Notes: generated from the sequence alone by a model not told the origin. Positions 1 to 8,001 are shown, counted from the stretch's first letter. The stretch is 10,303 bases of DNA from Epilinea sp044228875 (GCA_044228875.1 JBGAUA010000127.1:1-10303); one strand, 5' to 3'. Translations and numbers: made by a program.

Positions 1-2085
1 GTTCAGCAAGGGCTCCGCCGGGTCGGCGCCGCGCTGCCCGCCGATGAGGCGGCATGGCCCCTCGTCAGACGGCGCCAGCACCTCGACGTCGACTGGCGGG
101 ATGGCCGCCGCGCCCACGCGGCCTTCGGAATCGACCCATACCGCCTCCCAGGCGTCGGTGAGCGGCCAGCGGCCCACTGCCCGCGCCCACACCGGCGATG
201 TCAGGTCCAAGGAGCCGACCAGCGGCTGCGGCACCGTCTGCATGCCGGAGCCTCGCTGGTGCAGGTAGATTGGGTCGTCCACGCCGTTCGGAGCGCTGTC
301 GAAGAAGGCACCTTGCAGGTCGTGGCGCAGGGTCACCCGGCGCAGGCTGGGCTGACCCAGGCGGCCGGCCAGTTCCAGGAGGGTGGCCTCGAGCTCTGCT
401 GCCCGAGGCGTATGCCGCAGCCAGGCCGGGCCGCTGGCGATCGCTGACAGGCGGGGATTGCAGACCTGTGGTCCGGAAAGGCAGGCGACGAAGGTGGACA
501 CCTCCTCCAGCTGCAGCCAGGCGCCCGCCCTGGCCCAGGGGTCGTCGGCGCCGGGCCGCGGGAAGGAGCCCTGTCCATCGGTGAGGAGGATGGTCACCGG
601 CAGGGCCTTCTCGCGGCGGCCCTCGAGCACCTGGCGGGCCAGGTCGAGGGCCTTGCCCAGGCCGGTCTCTCCCGCGGGCCGCGCCGCCGCCACCGCCGCC
701 AGAAGGGTCGCACGGTCCTGACCCAAGGATGCGACAAGCCGCGCGTCGGTCTGCATGTCGATGAGCGCCACGCGGTGCAGGTTCAGGTCGACCGTCGTAA
801 GAAAGCCCTGCAAGCCCAGGTTCAACTCCCGCGTCCGGTTGCCCGACGCCATCGACGCCGAACGATCGACCACCAGGACCACGTCGGCCGCCTGTGGGCC
901 GCCAGGACATTCGGCCTGCAGGCGCAGGACCAGGTCGAATCCGTCGTCGAGGCGCACTTGATCGGGGGCATTGACCCCCGCACGAAGCCGACAGGCGCTG
1001 GGCAAGGCCGCGAGGGTCTCGGTATCGACGAAGCGCTCGACAGCGATGGTCTCGACAAGGCTCTCGCCGCTGGTCGTGATACCCTCCATCACGACATGGG
1101 TCAACGCCGCCACGGCTGCGCCACGCTCCAGCGGGCGCAGCCGCCAGACCAGTGACGCCTCATCGCGTTGGTCCTTGAAGTCCCAGGCGATGTAGGGCCA
1201 TGCCCGCTGTCCGTAGCGCCAGCCCATGGTCGACGAAGGCGGCCGGGCGCTCTGGAAGACATAGGCTGAGGCCGGCCCGTAGACGGCCGTCAGCCGAAAC
1301 GTCGCCAGGGCCGGCAGGGCCGCCCGGCGCAACCGTGCCATGAGGTCCACCACCAGCGGCGCGACGCCGGCGACAACGGCGTTCTCGGCCCAGGGCAGGT
1401 TCGGACAGGCCGAACCCAGGCAATAACGCAGCAGCTCGATGGCGTCCTCGTCGGCGGCCTTGGCTTCGATGTCGATGGTCTGGTCCCGCCCCGCGGGGGC
1501 CGACGCGTCAGCGATGACCACGATGTGGCGGCGCCCGACCAGCTTGGGAAGGTCGGGTTCGGCCGGCAGATAGACGGCGCGCGCCGCGTTCAGAAGAACG
1601 TGGAGCGGCTGGGACGGGCCGCCGCCGCCGCCGAAGGCCAGCAGCGCCGCGCGCACCTTGGCGCGATCCGTCGTCGGCGCCAGCTCCATGATCTGGCCGT
1701 CAGGTGTCAGGCCGTCGCCGCTCACCACACCGATGCCGCCGAAATCGGCGGGAAGACCGTCCACCATGTCGGCGAGCGCCAGGCCGAGCTGCCGATCGGC
1801 CGCGGCGTCGCCCGTGGGCTGCAGCACCAACTCGAGGTGGCGCCGCTCGGGCGTACCGGCGCAGCCGGGCGCGAGGTTCACCGACAGACCGAGGGTCTCA
1901 CCCAAAGGCAGCGCGGCGCGATCGGCGGCGGCGGACACCGACGGCCGACAGACCGCCAGCGTCGCGGCGCGGGTCGACCAGGGTCCGGGCAACAGCAGCA
2001 GACCCGCCGCCGAGACCAGGCACGCCAAGAGGCGACGGAATGACCCTCTCCGGGCGTCAAGCTCCGGGGCGATGACAACGGCCAT
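1..2085 (-). CDS. secreted tandem VWA-module protein, partial (runs off left edge)
   Basis: The frame is open from ATG at 2085 to base 1, giving 695 residues with no stop; the C-terminus lies outside the window. The start is supported by GGAGGT five bases upstream. Residues 16-41 look like a signal peptide (RR, then LLACLVSAAGLLLL, then STRAA). Residues about 400-545 form a VWA domain with a MIDAS metal site: DRSAS at 407-411, a candidate Thr at 474 and LTDG with D503. Residues about 42-360 look like an older copy of the same module. There the DxSxS site reads QPTGD (89-93), while an aspartate remains at 193. Cys residues recur in register: 46/75/222/227, 365/393/535/542, then 678, suggesting disulfides and a third module at the edge. 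VWA domains usually bind proteins or metal-dependent ligands. The protein is likely extracytoplasmic; its partner and exact role are unknown. It lies downstream of nadC but has its own promoter-like signal. Confidence 0.85.
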   Translation of the reverse strand, partial: MAVVIAPELDARRGSFRRLLACLVSAAGLLLLPGPWSTRAATLAVCRPSVSAAADRAALPLGETLGLSVNLAPGCAGTPERRHLELVLQPTGDAAADRQLGLALADMVDGLPADFGGIGVVSGDGLTPDGQIMELAPTTDRAKVRAALLAFGGGGGPSQPLHVLLNAARAVYLPAEPDLPKLVGRRHIVVIADASAPAGRDQTIDIEAKAADEDAIELLRYCLGSACPNLPWAENAVVAGVAPLVVDLMARLRRAALPALATFRLTAVYGPASAYVFQSARPPSSTMGWRYGQRAWPYIAWDFKDQRDEASLVWRLRPLERGAAVAALTHVVMEGITTSGESLVETIAVERFVDTETLAALPSACRLRAGVNAPDQVRLDDGFDLVLRLQAECPGGPQAADVVLVVDRSASMASGNRTRELNLGLQGFLTTVDLNLHRVALIDMQTDARLVASLGQDRATLLAAVAAARPAGETGLGKALDLARQVLEGRREKALPVTILLTDGQGSFPRPGADDPWARAGAWLQLEEVSTFVACLSGPQVCNPRLSAIASGPAWLRHTPRAAELEATLLELAGRLGQPSLRRVTLRHDLQGAFFDSAPNGVDDPIYLHQRGSGMQTVPQPLVGSLDLTSPVWARAVGRWPLTDAWEAVWVDSEGRVGAAAIPPVDVEVLAPSDEGPCRLIGGQRGADPAEPLLN
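6..1962 (-). repeat. tandem protein-coding modules of about 315 residues
   Basis: Within the VWA gene, two full modules and the start of a third can be aligned by eye. Each opens with a C-R pair (residues 46, 365 and 678). In the first two, about 28 residues later, there is a second Cys just before the first VWA strand. Near the end of the VWA fold is a close Cys pair (CLGSAC at 222-227; CLSGPQVC at 535-542). A helix (VVDLMARL; LLELAGRL) and a beta-rich tail follow. Sequence identity is low but the spacing is conserved (313-319 residues), so the duplication is old. The boundaries given are approximate. Confidence 0.65.
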
Positions 2086-2090
2086 CCGGC

Positions 2091-2096
2091 ACCTCC
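2091..2096 (-). promoter_or_regulatory. Shine-Dalgarno of the VWA gene
   Basis: On the minus strand the sequence reads GGAGGT, then GCCGG, then ATG. It is a near-consensus ribosome binding site with a 5-nt spacer, and it fixes the VWA gene start at 2085. Confidence 0.75.
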
Positions 2097-2142
2097 GAGA
2101 TCCACATGGGCACAACCAGCCCGAGAATCGAGCCCTGCACGC

Positions 2143-2151
2143 AGTATAACA
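2143..2151 (-). promoter_or_regulatory. putative extended -10 promoter of the VWA gene
   Basis: On the minus strand TGTTATACT gives a TATACT -10 hexamer with a TG one base upstream, which is the extended -10 form. It sits in a locally AT-richer spot about 58 bases upstream of the ATG at 2085. No good -35 hexamer is present; CAATGG is what lies 17 bases upstream. This suggests the VWA gene is transcribed on its own and not only by read-through from nadC. It rests on motif inspection only. Confidence 0.45.
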
Positions 2152-2169
2152 CGGCGCCGCCGGGCCATT

Positions 2170-2202
2170 GGACCGGTTGGGACGCATCTCGTGGAACCGG
2201 CC
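2170..2202. repeat. imperfect inverted repeat after nadC
   Basis: GGACCGGTT (2170-2178) can pair with AACCGGCC (2195-2202), giving an 8-bp stem with one bulged A and a 16-base loop. It begins just past the nadC stop, so it could help end the nad transcript or protect its 3' end. No T-run follows on the minus strand, so it is not a standard intrinsic terminator. Confidence 0.3.
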
Positions 2203-2203
2203 G

Positions 2204-3088
2204 TCAGACCCAGCCCTCCATGGCCTCCGTGCTGATGTCCAGGGCCACATCGAGTACGGGCGCGCTGTGGGTGAGCCAGCCGGCGGAAATCAGGTCGACC
2301 CCGGTGGCGGCCACCGCGGCCACCGTCTCCGGGCGGATGCCGCCTGACGCCTCCGTCAGGGCGCGGCCCTTCGCCAGAGCTGCCGCGGCGCGCATCGTGT
2401 CCGCGTCCATGTTGTCCAGCAGCAGGACGTCCACCCCCAAGGCCAAGGCCTCCTCCACCTGGGCCAGGGTCTCCACCTCGAGCTCGATGCGCACCAGATG
2501 GCCGGCGTAGGCCCGCGCGCGGGCGACGGCCGGGCCAACGCCGCCGGCCACGTGGCGGTGGTTGTCCTTGATCAGGATGGCGTCGTCCAGGCCGAAGCGG
2601 TGGTTGGCGGCCCCGCCCGCGCGCACGGCGTACTTCTCCAATACCCGCAGCAAGGGAGTGGTCTTGCGCGTGCAGACCACCTTTGCCCCGAAGGGCGCCG
2701 CCGCCGCCGCCATGTCCCGCGCCGCCGTGGCGATGCCGCACATCCGTCCCAGGAAGTTGAGTCCCACCCGTTCGGCGCTCAGCATGCTGCGGGCCGGGCC
2801 TTGGACGAGCGCCAGCACCGTCCCGGCGGCGGCGTCGCGCCCGTCCTGATGCCGCGGCCGGACCTCCAGGCGCCCGTCGAGCAGGCGAAAGGCGGCGGCG
2901 AACACGTCCAGGCCCGCGATGCGACCTTCGCGGCGCGCCACCAGCCGCGCCGTCGCGGCCAGATCGTCAGGGATGATGGCATCGCTGGTCAGGTCGCCCG
3001 CCCGGCCCAGGTCTTCGCGCAGCGCGGCGCGGACAAGGTCTTCGTACAGGAGCGGCTGCAAAGGGGCCAAGGTCATGGGGCCGTTCAT
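2204..3088 (-). CDS. nadC: nicotinate-nucleotide pyrophosphorylase (carboxylating), quinolinate phosphoribosyltransferase
   Basis: The product converts quinolinate and PRPP to nicotinate mononucleotide, CO2 and PPi, the third step of de novo NAD synthesis, in the cytoplasm. The length of 294 residues is normal. Visible family motifs, in order, are REDLGRAGDLTSDA (24-37), SAERVGLNFLGRMCGIAT (104-121), TRKTTP (140-145), LEKYAVRAGGAANHR (150-164), LIKDNH (172-177), ELEVET (202-207), LLLDNM (222-227) and EASGGI (246-251). The ATG at 3088 is preferred because it overlaps the nadB stop as ATGA and has GAGGGG eight bases upstream. In-frame GTG codons at 3097 and 3094 would add up to three residues. 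It is the last gene of nadABC and is probably translationally coupled to nadB. Confidence 0.96.
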   Translation of the reverse strand: MNGPMTLAPLQPLLYEDLVRAALREDLGRAGDLTSDAIIPDDLAATARLVARREGRIAGLDVFAAAFRLLDGRLEVRPRHQDGRDAAAGTVLALVQGPARSMLSAERVGLNFLGRMCGIATAARDMAAAAAPFGAKVVCTRKTTPLLRVLEKYAVRAGGAANHRFGLDDAILIKDNHRHVAGGVGPAVARARAYAGHLVRIELEVETLAQVEEALALGVDVLLLDNMDADTMRAAAALAKGRALTEASGGIRPETVAAVAATGVDLISAGWLTHSAPVLDVALDISTEAMEGWV

Positions 3089-4845
3089 CGCCACCACCCC
3101 TCGGGTCGCCAGTAGGGCCCGCTCACCCGCTCCACCGCGGCCAGCAGGGCCTCCACCTCGAGGTCCACGTCATCCGAGCCGCTCTCCAAATGGATGTCCT
3201 GGCGCTCCAGACGGACGCGGATGCGCCGCGCCTGCGCCGGATCGGTGGCCGGGAAGTCCGCCCGATGATGCGCGCCGCGGCTCTCCCGTCGCGCCAGGGC
3301 GCAGGCGGCCACCATCTGCCCCAGGCAGACGAGGTTGCGCAGCTCGCCGGCACGGCGGGACGGTGCCAGGGACGCGGCCGACCGCTCCCAGGCGACGGCC
3401 GCCGCGAGCAAGGCACGCAGCCCGGTCGCGTCGCGCACCAGCCCCGCGTGGTCCCACATCGCCCGCCGGACCTCCAGCCGCAGCGCATCGGCCGCCGCCG
3501 GAGGCGGAGCCGGCGCCGGCAGTTCGGGCGCCGGCAGTTCGGACGCGGGGAGCTCGCGCGACGGCGCGAGGTCCCGCGCCATGTCCTCGGCGCTGCGGGC
3601 GCCGAAGACCAGCGCCTCCAGGAGCGAGTTGGACGCCAGGCGGTTCGCGCCGTGGGCCCCGCTGCAGGCCGCCTCGCCACAAGCCCACAAACCCGGCAGG
3701 CTGCTGCGCCCCCAGCTGTCCACGTCGATACCACCCATGAAGTAATGGGCGGCCGGGGCGACCGGGATGGGCTGTCGGCGGGGGTCGATGCCGGCGGCCA
3801 GGCAGGCGGCGAAGACCGTCGGGAAGCGTCGTGGGAAGGCCTCGCCCACGCTGGCGCGGGCATCGAGGAAGACGTGGTGACCGGCCGACTGGCGGCGCCA
3901 GATGCTCCGGGCGACGACATCGCGCGGGGCCAGCTCCGCCATGGCATGCGCGTCGACCATGAAGCGAAGCCCGGTCTCGTCGACCAGGATGGCGCCCTCG
4001 CCGCGGAGCGCTTCGGTGACCAGAGGCATGCGCTCCGGCGCATCGGCGCCGTCGGCGGTGGTCGCCAAGGCCGTCGGATGGAACTGCACGAACTCCATGT
4101 CCGCCAGGACGGCCCCGGCGCGGGCGGCCATGGCGATGCCGTCGCCGGTGACCTCGGACGGATTGGTCGTATGGGCGAAGAGCTGCCCGCAGCCGCCGGT
4201 GGCGATGGCCACGCGCGGTGCCTGCAGCAGCAGCCAGTCGTCGGCGCCATCGGCATCGGCCCGCAGGGCGAGCAGACCCGCCACACGGCCGTCGCGCAGC
4301 AGCAGGTCCCAGGCGAAGGCATGCTCCAACACGGTGATGCCGTCATGGGCATGGACGGCGGCGATCAAGGCCCGCACCACCTCGGCGCCGGTGGCGTCGC
4401 CATGGGTATGGAGGATGCGCCGGCGACCGTGCGCGGCCTCACGTCCCAACGCCAGCTCGCCGGCAGCGTCGCGGTCGAAGCCCGCGCCCAGCTGGATGAG
4501 CCGCCGGATGGCGGCCGGACCTTCCTCGGTCAGGATGTCCACCACCCGCGGGTCGCAAAGGCCCGCTCCGGCGGCCAGGGTGTCGCGGGCGTGCAGATCC
4601 GGCGCGTCGTCCGGTCCCATGGCCGCGGCGATGCCGCCCTGCGCCCATTGGCTCGATCCGCCGCCCAGGGCTGTCTTCGTCACGAGAAGCACCCGGCAGC
4701 CCAGGGCCGCCAGGCCCAGGGCCGTCGAGAGACCCGCCACTCCGGTGCCGACGACGATGGCGTCCGAAGCGAGGCGTGCGCAAGGGTCGTCGGCCCCCGG
4801 CCCAGGAGCGCCGCCTTCCGGCGTTCGGCGCTGGCGTGACGTCAT
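3085..4845 (-). CDS. nadB: L-aspartate oxidase
   Basis: This FAD enzyme oxidises L-aspartate to iminoaspartate, the substrate of NadA. It has 586 residues, slightly longer than many NadB proteins. Motifs seen are the dinucleotide-binding GTGVAGLS (33-40), SSQWAQGGIA (64-73), HTHGDATG (146-153), IATGGCGQLF (214-223), EFVQFHPTAL (251-260), EALRGEG (278-284), HYFMGGIDVD (367-376), and the active-site and FAD stretch ACGEAACSGAHGANRLASNS (388-407). ESRGAHHRADFP (521-532) is the C-terminal helical domain signature of the fumarate reductase/NadB family. SRGAH and EFxQFHPT occur in succinate dehydrogenases too, but the NadA and NadC neighbours settle the assignment. The gene starts 4 bp after the nadA stop with only a weak AAGGG as ribosome site. 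A Pro/Ala/Glu-rich insert at 430-449 (ELPA repeats) separates the catalytic and helical parts. Confidence 0.96.
   Translation of the reverse strand: MTSRQRRTPEGGAPGPGADDPCARLASDAIVVGTGVAGLSTALGLAALGCRVLLVTKTALGGGSSQWAQGGIAAAMGPDDAPDLHARDTLAAGAGLCDPRVVDILTEEGPAAIRRLIQLGAGFDRDAAGELALGREAAHGRRRILHTHGDATGAEVVRALIAAVHAHDGITVLEHAFAWDLLLRDGRVAGLLALRADADGADDWLLLQAPRVAIATGGCGQLFAHTTNPSEVTGDGIAMAARAGAVLADMEFVQFHPTALATTADGADAPERMPLVTEALRGEGAILVDETGLRFMVDAHAMAELAPRDVVARSIWRRQSAGHHVFLDARASVGEAFPRRFPTVFAACLAAGIDPRRQPIPVAPAAHYFMGGIDVDSWGRSSLPGLWACGEAACSGAHGANRLASNSLLEALVFGARSAEDMARDLAPSRELPASELPAPELPAPAPPPAAADALRLEVRRAMWDHAGLVRDATGLRALLAAAVAWERSAASLAPSRRAGELRNLVCLGQMVAACALARRESRGAHHRADFPATDPAQARRIRVRLERQDIHLESGSDDVDLEVEALLAAVERVSGPYWRPEGWWR
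3512..3556. repeat. 15-bp minisatellite inside nadB
   Basis: GGCGCCGGCAGTTCG occurs twice perfectly in tandem (3512-3526, 3527-3541). A third, diverged copy (3542-3556) matches at about 11 of 15 bases. On the coding strand it writes the five-residue unit ELPAP/ELPAS, in frame, in the linker before the NadB helical domain. Copy-number changes would not shift the frame. Confidence 0.85.
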
Positions 4846-4849
4846 GCGC

Positions 4850-5893
<1,044 letters not shown>

Positions 5894-5900
5894 CGAGGGG

Positions 5901-5906
5901 CTCCTG
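5901..5906 (-). promoter_or_regulatory. Shine-Dalgarno of nadA
   Basis: CAGGAG on the minus strand, seven bases before the ATG at 5893, is the strongest ribosome site in the nad operon. nadB and nadC instead appear to depend partly on close coupling. Confidence 0.65.
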
Positions 5907-5939
5907 GGGGACCATCGGTCGGCGATCGGTTCCGCGGCC

Positions 5940-5960
5940 TTATTCTCGCTTTGAGAATAA
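5940..5960. promoter_or_regulatory. probable NrtR operator upstream of nadABC
   Basis: TTATTCTC, five bases (GCTTT), then GAGAATAA form a perfect 8-bp dyad of 21 bp in an otherwise very GC-rich stretch. It lies 47 bp upstream of the nadA start and downstream of nrtR. NrtR regulators are dimeric and bind palindromes of about this size in front of NAD genes; the exact motif differs between lineages. A wider, weaker pair, GGCCTT (5936-5941) and AAGGCC (5965-5970), surrounds it. On the minus strand TTGTGA (5966-5961) could be a -35 and GAATAA (5945-5940) a -10, with a short 15-base spacer. A bound repressor would then cover the promoter. The assignment to NrtR is inferred from position and symmetry. 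Confidence 0.7.
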
Positions 5961-6118
5961 TCACAAGGCCGAAAGAAAGGCCCGGAGGCCGTAGGGGTGG
6001 AAGCGGATGCGATTGGGCCTTGGGCGCCAGGCCGTCCGACGGGTTGCCGGCGCGGCGCTGGAGCCCGCTGATTATCGGCCGCCGGTCCACCATGGACAAC
6101 TTTGGCCCTGGCCCTCGC

Positions 6119-7276
6119 TCAAGCCCCCCCGGAGCGCGGTCGCCGCGAGAGACCCAGTCCGGGCGCACGCCGCTCTTTGAGCACTTCGCGGCGGAAGCGG
6201 TAGCGGCGGGCTGGTCGGCCGCCGGTCGTGGCCAGCTGGCCGGTGTCCTCCACCAGGCCGCTGCCGTCGACGAGACGGCGGAAGTTCGCGGCGTGTAGGC
6301 CTTGGCCGGTCAGGGACTCGACCACACGCTGCAGCTCGCTGAGGGTGAACGCCGGCGGCAGCAGCTCGAAGACCACCGGGCGATAGCGCAGCTTGCCGCG
6401 CAGGCGTCCGAGGGCGGTGGCCAGGATACGGCGGTGGTCATGCAGCATGGGCCGGCCCAGGGCGAAGAGGCTCTGCGCCGCGAGGCGCTCGAGTGGCGCG
6501 CCGCCCGCCACCTCCGCGGCGGGGCCGCGCGGGAGCTCGGGCGGGAGCAGGCGCCCGGCCTCCAAGCGCAACCAGGGCGCATAGCGCAAGGCGACGCCAC
6601 CCGCGCGGCGGAGCGCGGCATCCAAGTGGGCCTCGGCCAACAGGCCGCATTCGTACAGCAGCTCATAGCGATCAAGTACCCGATCCGCGTCCCAGGCGGA
6701 CTTGCCGAGGCCGAAGGCAATCTCCATCCGTTCGCGGCGCGCCGCGCGTGCAGCCGCGTCCGGGGCGCTGCGAACCCACGCGTTCAGGAAGGGGACGATC
6801 AGTGCGGCGACCTCCGGCGGGCGACCGCCGCGCCAGTCCTCCCAGGGCAGGACCTGGTAGACGTCGCGCCAATGGGCTCCTGAGCGCCCCAGCGGCTGCT
6901 CGGCGTCGACGATGGCCAGGTAGGCCACCGCGACGGCCCGCGCCCCGCCCATCTCGCGTGGATCGCGGAACTGGTCACCGAAGGTGTAGAGCTGCTCGAT
7001 CCAGTCCAGCTCCAGGCCCGTCTGACGGCGAACCCAGCCGAGCAGGCCGCGCTCGAGCGTGGCATCGTGCACAGGATCCAGGGGGCCGAAGGGCAAGGCG
7101 TCGAACCTCGTCACGTCCGGCGCAGCGGCCAAGACCGCCGCCGCAGACGCCGCCTCGCCTGGACCTGGTGGCGCGTCGATGACCAGGACCTGCGGCGCGG
7201 CGCGGCGCACCGTGAAGAGCACGGCGCTGAGGCTGACCTCCACCGGCGCGGTCGGAGCGGGTCGCGAAAGGGCCAT
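6119..7276 (-). CDS. nrtR: NrtR family transcriptional regulator of NAD metabolism (Nudix-like domain plus winged helix)
   Basis: The product has 385 residues, longer than compact NrtR proteins. Residues about 11-125 form a Nudix-like domain (VSLSAVLFTVRR; LYTFGDQFRDP at 97-106; AVAYLAIV at 116-123). Residues about 180-215 carry a helical segment (RERMEIAFGLGKSAWDADRV, LDRYELLYECG). The C-terminal part is the NrtR winged helix: GKLRYRPVVFELLPPAFTLS (294-313), ELQRVVESLTG (314-324), NFRRLVDGSGLVEDTG (331-346), GGRPARRYRFRREVL (352-366). Known NrtR proteins repress NAD genes and release DNA on binding ADP-ribose or related NAD products. The catalytic Nudix box is degenerate (WVRRQTG replaces the REUxEExG core), so a sensor role without hydrolysis is likely. 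ATG 7276 is chosen because homology begins there; its ribosome site is weak (CAGGCG). An upstream in-frame start at 7432 would overlap the divergent sigma gene. nadA follows after 225 bp. Confidence 0.92.
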   Translation of the reverse strand: MALSRPAPTAPVEVSLSAVLFTVRRAAPQVLVIDAPPGPGEAASAAAVLAAAPDVTRFDALPFGPLDPVHDATLERGLLGWVRRQTGLELDWIEQLYTFGDQFRDPREMGGARAVAVAYLAIVDAEQPLGRSGAHWRDVYQVLPWEDWRGGRPPEVAALIVPFLNAWVRSAPDAAARAARRERMEIAFGLGKSAWDADRVLDRYELLYECGLLAEAHLDAALRRAGGVALRYAPWLRLEAGRLLPPELPRGPAAEVAGGAPLERLAAQSLFALGRPMLHDHRRILATALGRLRGKLRYRPVVFELLPPAFTLSELQRVVESLTGQGLHAANFRRLVDGSGLVEDTGQLATTGGRPARRYRFRREVLKERRAPGLGLSRRPRSGGA

Positions 7277-7360
7277 GGACGCCTGATGATAGCGTGGCGA
7301 CGCCTGTCGGCGGTCGGCGGCGGGAACTCGCGCGCGCGTCGCTGGACGCCTAGCATTAAG
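7277..7360. promoter_or_regulatory. divergent nrtR / sigma-factor control region with three GACGCCT copies
   Basis: This 84-bp gap must hold the promoters of both nrtR (leftward) and the ECF sigma gene (rightward). GACGCCT occurs three times in the same orientation, at 7278-7284, 7299-7305 and 7345-7351, with offsets of 21 and 46 bp. GGAACT at 7323-7328 resembles the -35 element of many ECF-sigma promoters. A -10 candidate, CGCCTA, lies about 19 bases downstream, which is a long spacer. The 21-bp dyad found before nadA does not recur here, so the same operator does not obviously control nrtR itself. All promoter readings are tentative. Confidence 0.35.
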
Positions 7361-7972
7361 ATGATGGTGGCGAGCGTATCCCCCCGCTTGGAGCCCGCGT
7401 CTCAACTTGCAGATGGTGAAATCGGAGTTCAACCCTTGACGGAATCCCTGTTGCGCGAGCGTGCCGTGGCGCTCGATCCAGCGGCTTTGGCCGAGATCTA
7501 TGATCGCTACTCAGGCAAGATCTACAGCTACGTCTACCACCGCGTCGGCGATGGGAGGGTGGCCGAGGATCTGGTGGGCGACGTCTTCGTGCGCATGCTG
7601 GAGGCCGTCCGTGGCGACAGGGCCTGGTCTACCAGCCTCCAAGGCTGGCTCTACCGCATCGCGCACAACCTGATCGTGGACCAGTATCGCCGCAGCGGCA
7701 ACCGAGAGAGTATCGAGCTGGACGAGACCTGGATGGCTGCCGAGGATGCCTCGCATAGCTTCGAGAATGTCTTCGCTTCCAGGCAACTCCAGCAGGGAAT
7801 GCGCGTGCTCACCGAAGAACAGCAGCAGGTGGTGGTGCTCCGGTTCGTCGAGGGTCTCAGCAACGCCGAGGTGGCCGAGATCCTGGACAAGACCGAGGGG
7901 GCCATCAAGGCCTTGCAGCACCGGGCGCTCTCCGCATTGCGGCGTGTGGTCCCGAATCCGGTCGAGGCATAG
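7361..7972 (+). CDS. ECF-type RNA polymerase sigma factor (sigma-70 family)
   Basis: With the ATG at 7361 the product has 203 residues. Region 2 runs from AEIYDRYSGKIYSYVYHRVG through AEDLVGDVFVRMLEAV to WLYRIAHNLIVDQYRR (core-polymerase and -10 contacts). Region 4 runs from LTEEQQQVVVLRFVEGLSNA through EVAEILDKTEGAIKALQHRA to LSALRRVV (-35 recognition helix-turn-helix). There is no region 3 and no sigma-1.1, as expected for ECF factors. The start is uncertain: ATG 7361 has no clear ribosome site, while an in-frame TTG at 7436 has GGAG eight bases upstream. Starting there would drop the non-conserved first 25 residues. It is co-directional with the next gene, 29 bp downstream, which is probably its membrane partner. 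ECF genes are often autoregulated. Confidence 0.94.
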   Translation: MMVASVSPRLEPASQLADGEIGVQPLTESLLRERAVALDPAALAEIYDRYSGKIYSYVYHRVGDGRVAEDLVGDVFVRMLEAVRGDRAWSTSLQGWLYRIAHNLIVDQYRRSGNRESIELDETWMAAEDASHSFENVFASRQLQQGMRVLTEEQQQVVVLRFVEGLSNAEVAEILDKTEGAIKALQHRALSALRRVVPNPVEA

Positions 7973-8001
7973 ACACCCATGTGGCCAACAGGCAACCGTT
8001 G

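Noticed and set aside
65..910. 281-codon minus-strand open frame inside the VWA gene
   Set aside because: It is out of frame with the VWA domain and rich in G, R and P; the MIDAS-containing frame is continuous over 695 codons.
3190..4839. 549-codon open frame on the plus strand opposite nadB
   Set aside because: It is an antisense shadow of GC-rich codon usage; the minus strand carries full NadB motifs and this frame has no recognisable domain.
5971..5990. Possible intrinsic terminator of nrtR (GGCC-CGGA-GGCC with TTTCTTT following on the minus strand)
   Set aside because: The stem is only 4 bp and the T-run is interrupted; it is too weak to call.
6016..6033. GGCCT...AGGCC inverted repeat upstream of the operator
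   Set aside because: A 5-bp GC-only stem is expected by chance in DNA of this composition.
7277..7432. N-terminal extension of nrtR to an in-frame upstream start at 7432
   Set aside because: The 52 extra residues are basic and unlike NrtR, and they would overlap the sigma gene start region on the other strand.
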